From NCBI RefSeq assembly GCF_902686445.1, contig NC_062217.1:85989758-86053757 (forward strand): a DNA stretch of 64,000 nt, in the 5' to 3' direction. The translations under genes and the position numbers were made by a program. Below the pieces are notes generated by a model. The model made no database searches. It was not told where the DNA came from and was given only the letters and a program-made list of their open reading frames with translations. Below, piece by piece: positions 59,398 through 64,000 of this stretch; the first letter of the stretch is position 1; each line of letters begins with the position of its first letter. The DNA is from Sciurus carolinensis. Its lineage: Eukaryota > Chordata > Mammalia > Rodentia > Sciuridae.

Positions 59398-60951
59398 TGG
59401 ATATGTGTTTTCTGGTGACCTTGTTCACCAACCCCATCTCTCTGAGGTGATGACTCCAGAATTCTGGTGTAGAGGGGTTTACATACAACAGTATAGCCCA
59501 TAGAGCATGTTGGTGAAGGGTTGTCTGAAAGTTGCATTCAGTCTATCTCTGCTGTTATTTACAATCTGTGTCAGCCATCAGTCAAAGCAGGAGAGGGTTC
59601 TACTGATAGTTTAGACACACTTTACAAAGTCTTCTCTTCTTTTTCCTTCCTGACTCAGTCTGGGGAACATGATGGATTGATGGATGTTATGGGGATCTCC
59701 TTAACCCCCCAGTGCTCTTCTCTGTGAATGATGCTCTCTGGGACGAGGCAGTCTGCCTGCAGCAGGTGGTACAGCCAGACACAGGCATTTGCTAGGATGC
59801 GTGGCCCCAAACATGTATCCAGTCAGCCACTGAACTCCAGCATTGCCTAGAATTAGCTCAGGGCCTGCTTCCTTCTGTAAAGCACCAGGATGCTCCCCCA
59901 GCCACCTTGGCCCACACTTGTGTCTTTTCTGATGCACCCTCCTGTCTGCCACACAAACCATTTGCCCTTGTGTTGGTTGTCATGTACATATTTGGTTTAT
60001 GGGCTTGCTGCTTGTAGAACAAGTGTGTTTCTCTGCATTTCTTTGAATATCTGCCTAGTCCAAGCTCAGTGCTGCTGCTGTCCAGAGGATGCCTTTTAGC
60101 TCTCTCTGTGAGATGAGAGGACCAACTACAGAAAGTATCAAAACACAGAGGTATTCAATACTCTCCACCACTCATCCTTAGCCTGTGTTTCATCCTGGAA
60201 AGGGGAAAAGGAATCTGCCCCTCCTCTGCTGTGTGTGGATGAATTGTCAATGGCCTGGCTGTCTCCTGGGAGGGCTGGCTGCCTCTCCTGTGGGGCTGAC
60301 TGGTTCCATGTGCCCAGAGAGGGTGAAGGAAGCCTGTGTTGGCGCACTGTGCTATCTGCAATCACATGCACCAGGCTCTGTTTCAGATACCCAACGGGAG
60401 GAAGAATGCTTCCCTTGTGCCTGGCCCAGCCTAGACTCCTACAGAGCCTGGCAGCTGCAGCCCCTCTCTGTACCTCCGGCCATGTGCACCCTGCCTAGGC
60501 TGAGCACAGGGACCATCCCCGGAAACCTTGGAGAAAGTGCTCCTTCTCTGAGTGTTTGTCTTCCCAGTTCCTGGAGGATGTGTCTCCTAGTTTCCCTCGC
60601 AGTCTTACAGCAGAAGGGCCCATCGGAAAGGAAAGCTTTAAGACAGTGTATTTGTCCCTTAGCTTTTCTAGTGGGAGGTCTTGACTTGTTCCTCTCCTAT
60701 TTCCACCGCTTGAAATGCAAGGGGCACCATCACTGTCAATAACTACACAGTTCTGTCTCAATTTTTCTTTTCTTTCTTCTTGTGAATGCATTTCTTTTTC
60801 AAATGTTTTATCATTGGATACTGAATATCTAAGGACCTTTTCAAAGACACCCACACCCACCCAGACCATTTGGCATAGGTGGGTCATGTCAATAAGAGCA
60901 ACACACCCCAGAGCCATCTCCTTGACCCTTCTCCTCTTTCCCTCTCTTAAG

Positions 60952-61146
60952 GTGAATCCTCCATATTACGTCCCACTGGTCGAGCTGGTCCCTCACCCGG
61001 AGACGGCCCCTGCAACAATGGATAGAACCCATGCCCTGATGAGGAAGATCGGACAGTCCCCTGTGCGAGTCCTGAAGGAGATTGACGGCTTTGTCCTGAA
61101 CCGCTTACAGTATGCAATCATCAGTGAGGCCTGGAGGCTGCTGGAG
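60952..61146 (+). CDS. CRYL1: CRYL1 internal coding exon (catalytic-Glu exon)
   Basis: This exon encodes 65 residues, starting [19 protein letters not shown] and ending [10 protein letters not shown], and continues the previous CRYL1 exon without loss of frame. It holds the end of the nucleotide-binding domain and the start of the helical C-terminal domain. In this dehydrogenase superfamily the Glu of PLVELV (codon 60982-60984) pairs with the His of the preceding exon. [18 protein letters not shown] is the conserved entry to the C-terminal domain. The acceptor is a strong pyrimidine tract ending ctcttaag. The donor gtgcat at 61147 is weaker than consensus, but the homology stops there and the following codons do not fit the family. 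The remaining 3' exons are not seen before the window ends. Confidence 0.94.
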
Positions 61147-61722
61147 GTGCATGTGCCCTGCCCCCCTACCCCCCACTTTCCACAGTTGAACAGGACAGTA
61201 GAAGTGACTTCCTCAGACACCCTGGGAGCTGGGAAAGTCAAAGGGCACTGATGTTTCTTGCTCTATTCCACAGACCCAGAGCAAGCTTTGGAAATCGAAT
61301 GTCATGTTACAGTTCATTGTCTGTTCAAAGGATTCCTCTCTTACAGTCAGTTATTTGATATCAGGACACGATGAAATACCTCTCTCCTGCCCTTTCATAG
61401 CCTTTCCACATAATTACCGGGGTGAGACACATTGCATTTTCCCACAGACTCATGTTTTACCCCCCTCCCCCAGTGTTAATATTTTTCAGGAGGAAAAAAA
61501 ATTATGTTTTGCATAAAAGTAAACTTGTATTCGCTGAAGAAACTCAACTTATTTCAAGAAATTGGAGAAGAAACTGAATAAACCTTAAACCTGTTAGTAA
61601 TAAGCTTATCTTACACACAAATAAGATATACGTTTTAATATATGTTTTATGTGTTGACCACATGTATCCACTGGTCCTATAAGTTTGTTTTGCACATGTA
61701 TAGATTTTTCTTTGTAATTATT

Positions 61723-61909
61723 CCCTAAACAATGAAGTAGAACATCTATTTACATGGAATTATAAGTCACCTAAAGATGATTTAAAGTATGCAGGAGCAT
61801 GTTTGTAAGTTCTGTGCAAATACTATGCCATTTTATTTATGGGACTTGGGTTTTGGTATCGGCACAGGTACTAGAAAAAATCCCTCATGTATACTGAGGG
61901 ACAACTGGA
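61723..61909 (-). mobile_element. Tigger-like DNA transposon relic
   Basis: Core cctaaagatgatttaaagtatgcaggagcatg and end catgtatactgagggacaactgg. Third copy of the family at 13345-13675. Confidence 0.6.
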
Positions 61910-64000
61910 CATATTTAACCTCACTGTTTAATAAAAGATTTTACATGTGAGTCCACACACACCTAGTTGTGTACATTCCCATGCCCATTTGTGTGAGGGT
62001 CCATGATCCCTGGCAGGGGAGAGGTCTGGGATGCCCTAGTGCGTGCAGAATCAGACCATCTGGCTCTTTCCTAGCTTCCACATGGGTCAAGCCAACTGTG
62101 CCCACACCCATGTTTTAGAAACATGGTAGAGTATGTAAGGGTCTGCCCAATCCTCAGGCAGGATTCAAGCTCAGCTTGAACCGTCTGCACCTGCCTGGGC
62201 CCCACAGTTCCTTGTTGTGACTCACAGGGCTGCATACCAAGCCTCACCTGAGACAGGAACCAGGAAGCCAGCTGTGCCTCAGCTTCCTTGGGTGTTGTTT
62301 TTTAACTTCCCAGCAGTTTCTTCAGATCTCAGCAGATGTGCATGATGTACGTGACCCTTCCACTCCTCGCTCCTGGTGTTTGGTCAGATCCGTGCTACAT
62401 TCATCATCTGATGGCCCTGTGCACCTGGCACACAATGGGCTCAGTGCTGCAACTCACTGTGTAAATTTGCTTAATGCTCCCACACCTGCAAGGTACAGTG
62501 CTGAGATTTCCACTGCTACATCGGCAATTATAATTTCTTAGTACCTGTAGAATATTCTCAAATATCAGTCAGTGTTAGGGCATTTTAAAGTAACATGGAA
62601 CGTCAGGCACCCCCTTTGAGATCTATTTAAAATATCCCCACTTAACTAGAATAGGACAAAATTCAGTAGACTACAAGAAGAGTTTGATACTATAGAAAAA
62701 TGTTATGCATGATGGGGGGCAGCAATTTAAATTTTTTACTTGGAAGGTATTTTAGTGTCCTGACTTAAGTTCTTGCTTTCTCCAATCTGAACCATGAGCC
62801 AACTCCAGGAAGAATTTGGAAACTCTGGTGTCAGAAAATTGGGCATGAGGCGTACACAAAGATTTTTTTTCTATTTTAACCAGAACTGGTTTCAGTTTAA
62901 AAGATCCCAGCAAAAGTTTGGTGATCCTTTTACTGTTGGAGGAGGGCAGATTGGAGGGGCTGTTGAGTTTGCTGTTTTGGGAGTTCCTACTGGTTTGCAT
63001 TGTCCACCACTCATTGAATTGTCCATTTCCATGGTAAACTACACATAGTTTTATTATTGGCTGGTAGAATGTTCTCACTCTTAGTTTCTTAGTATAACTC
63101 CTGAAAAAGTAAATTCTGCATGTGTCTCTGCATTGCCTGCTATGGGAACTCATGCCCAGAGTCCACATAAGGGAGTGAGTGCTAATATCTAGCAGGATAC
63201 AGTTGGTACCAACACAAGAAGCAGCCAACAAAAATGAGAAGGTTAAGAAAGTGTGAATAAAACCCAGACTTGCTTTTCAGGAAAGTCTAGAAGATAATCT
63301 TTTTTCAAAAAAAAGGTGGTCTGTAGATAATTAGGATTAAGGCAGATTTATAAACTACAGATGCATCTCTCCAGGATGGGGTGAGGGGTGGGATGGGAGC
63401 AGAGCATGGGCAGTCCTGAGCTTCCATGGTGGTGAGGTGCACAGAGAGGGATATGGAAGGAGACTGGGACCTCCACTATTGCACCTACTTTGATCATATC
63501 TGCAAAGTGGCAGCTCCCTGATTGGTCACCCAGGAACTCATGGGAAGACATTTACCTACTCCTGAAGGAGCTGCTTATATGGGCTTTTGAGTGTCCACAT
63601 GGATGTCTTCTTTTCTTTAAGGCTCTAGGGCTTGGTGCCAGACCCATGCTTCATCTTAAGATTGCCCTACAGAAATCTTCCCCATAATTATTGTGCCAGC
63701 TTCAGAGTGTCTCCCACTTAGAAGGCAGCAGTGTGCCTGGTGTTGTACCCATTAGGTGGATTGGTATAAGGATGCTTGACTATTCTATGAATTTCTTGCC
63801 AGAAAATCCATGCTGCTTATCTTCAGATACTACAAAGCAGCAAAGGTTAGAAAATTTATGCAGAGCTACACAACTCCCTGCTGCAAATCTGCTTACGTGC
63901 TCTGAGCCCCATGAGGGTTAAATGACACCCTTCTGACTCACATCTTAAGAGCCAGTTGAACTTGAATTTATGTTTTGGTATTTTTCAACAATTGAATTTG
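61910..64000. other. CRYL1 intron, no further feature recognised
   Basis: I found no downstream CRYL1 exon here. Small open frames (for example 62794-63048) match nothing I know. Confidence 0.4.

Larger units (their letters stand above)
55693..60951 (+). other. CRYL1: CRYL1 intron between the two recognised exons
   Basis: This 5.26-kb phase-0 intron starts with gtgagt and ends with a pyrimidine-rich tract and ttaag. It holds a B1-like SINE, a DNA-transposon relic with a MEN SINE inside it, a 3' L1 fragment and a minus-strand MEN SINE, all listed separately. The remaining parts (about 55845-56927, 57378-58816 and 59412-60951) show no other recognisable gene or RNA. Several open frames near 60.2-60.9 kb look like chance. 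Confidence 0.9.

Noticed and set aside
60185..60742. 185-codon plus-strand open frame
   Set aside because: It lies in a CRYL1 intron, with no recognisable domain and other frames equally open. Probably chance in GC-richer DNA.
60715..61251. 178-codon frame reading through the CRYL1 exon
   Set aside because: Only 60952-61146 is homologous; the rest is intron on both sides with proper splice sites.

Overview
This window is mammalian nuclear DNA, almost certainly from a squirrel-family rodent (Sciuridae). The evidence is the repeat set: ID-type SINEs derived from tRNA-Ala, with long A-rich TAAA-type tails in the ground-squirrel style, and composite SINEs made of a B1/7SL-like half joined to an ID half (the MEN type described in squirrels). 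There is no dense gene array. Only two protein-coding exons are supported, at 55531-55692 and 60952-61146 on the + strand. They encode consecutive, in-phase pieces of CRYL1 (lambda-crystallin / L-gulonate 3-dehydrogenase). The rest reads as intron, with at least 55 kb upstream of the first recognised exon if the gene does extend that far left.

Layout. 1-11.5 kb: old repeats (MaLR-type LTRs, DNA-transposon relics, old L1 pieces, ID and MEN SINEs) and a retroposed tRNA-Val copy. 11.6-20.2 kb: one ancient minus-strand L1 broken by later insertions, including a 1.4-kb processed retrocopy of an unidentified CpG-rich transcript (17077-18470) with a perfect 15-bp target-site duplication. 22.0-31.2 kb: nested L1s. 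A structurally full-length minus-strand L1 (22656-29347, with an apparent 3' transduction and a tandem-repeat 5' UTR) sits in the A-rich tail of an older rearranged L1, which itself lies in an ancient L1. 33.6-36.5 kb: another inverted L1 mosaic. 37512-48001: a minus-strand class I (gammaretrovirus-like) endogenous provirus with two LTRs and a 4-bp TATG duplication. It is badly decayed, and its pol region is split by a 3.5-kb plus-strand L1. 48-64 kb: mostly unique intron with SINEs and the two CRYL1 exons.

The host exons have clean splice sites and intact reading frames, so CRYL1 looks functional here. They cover the catalytic His/Glu part of the enzyme. All mobile elements seen carry breaks. 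No new multi-gene system is present. The most notable items are the unidentified retrocopy and its reused target site, the L1 with a 3' transduction, the tRNA-Val retropseudogene, and the provirus with a tRNA-Trp-like primer site.
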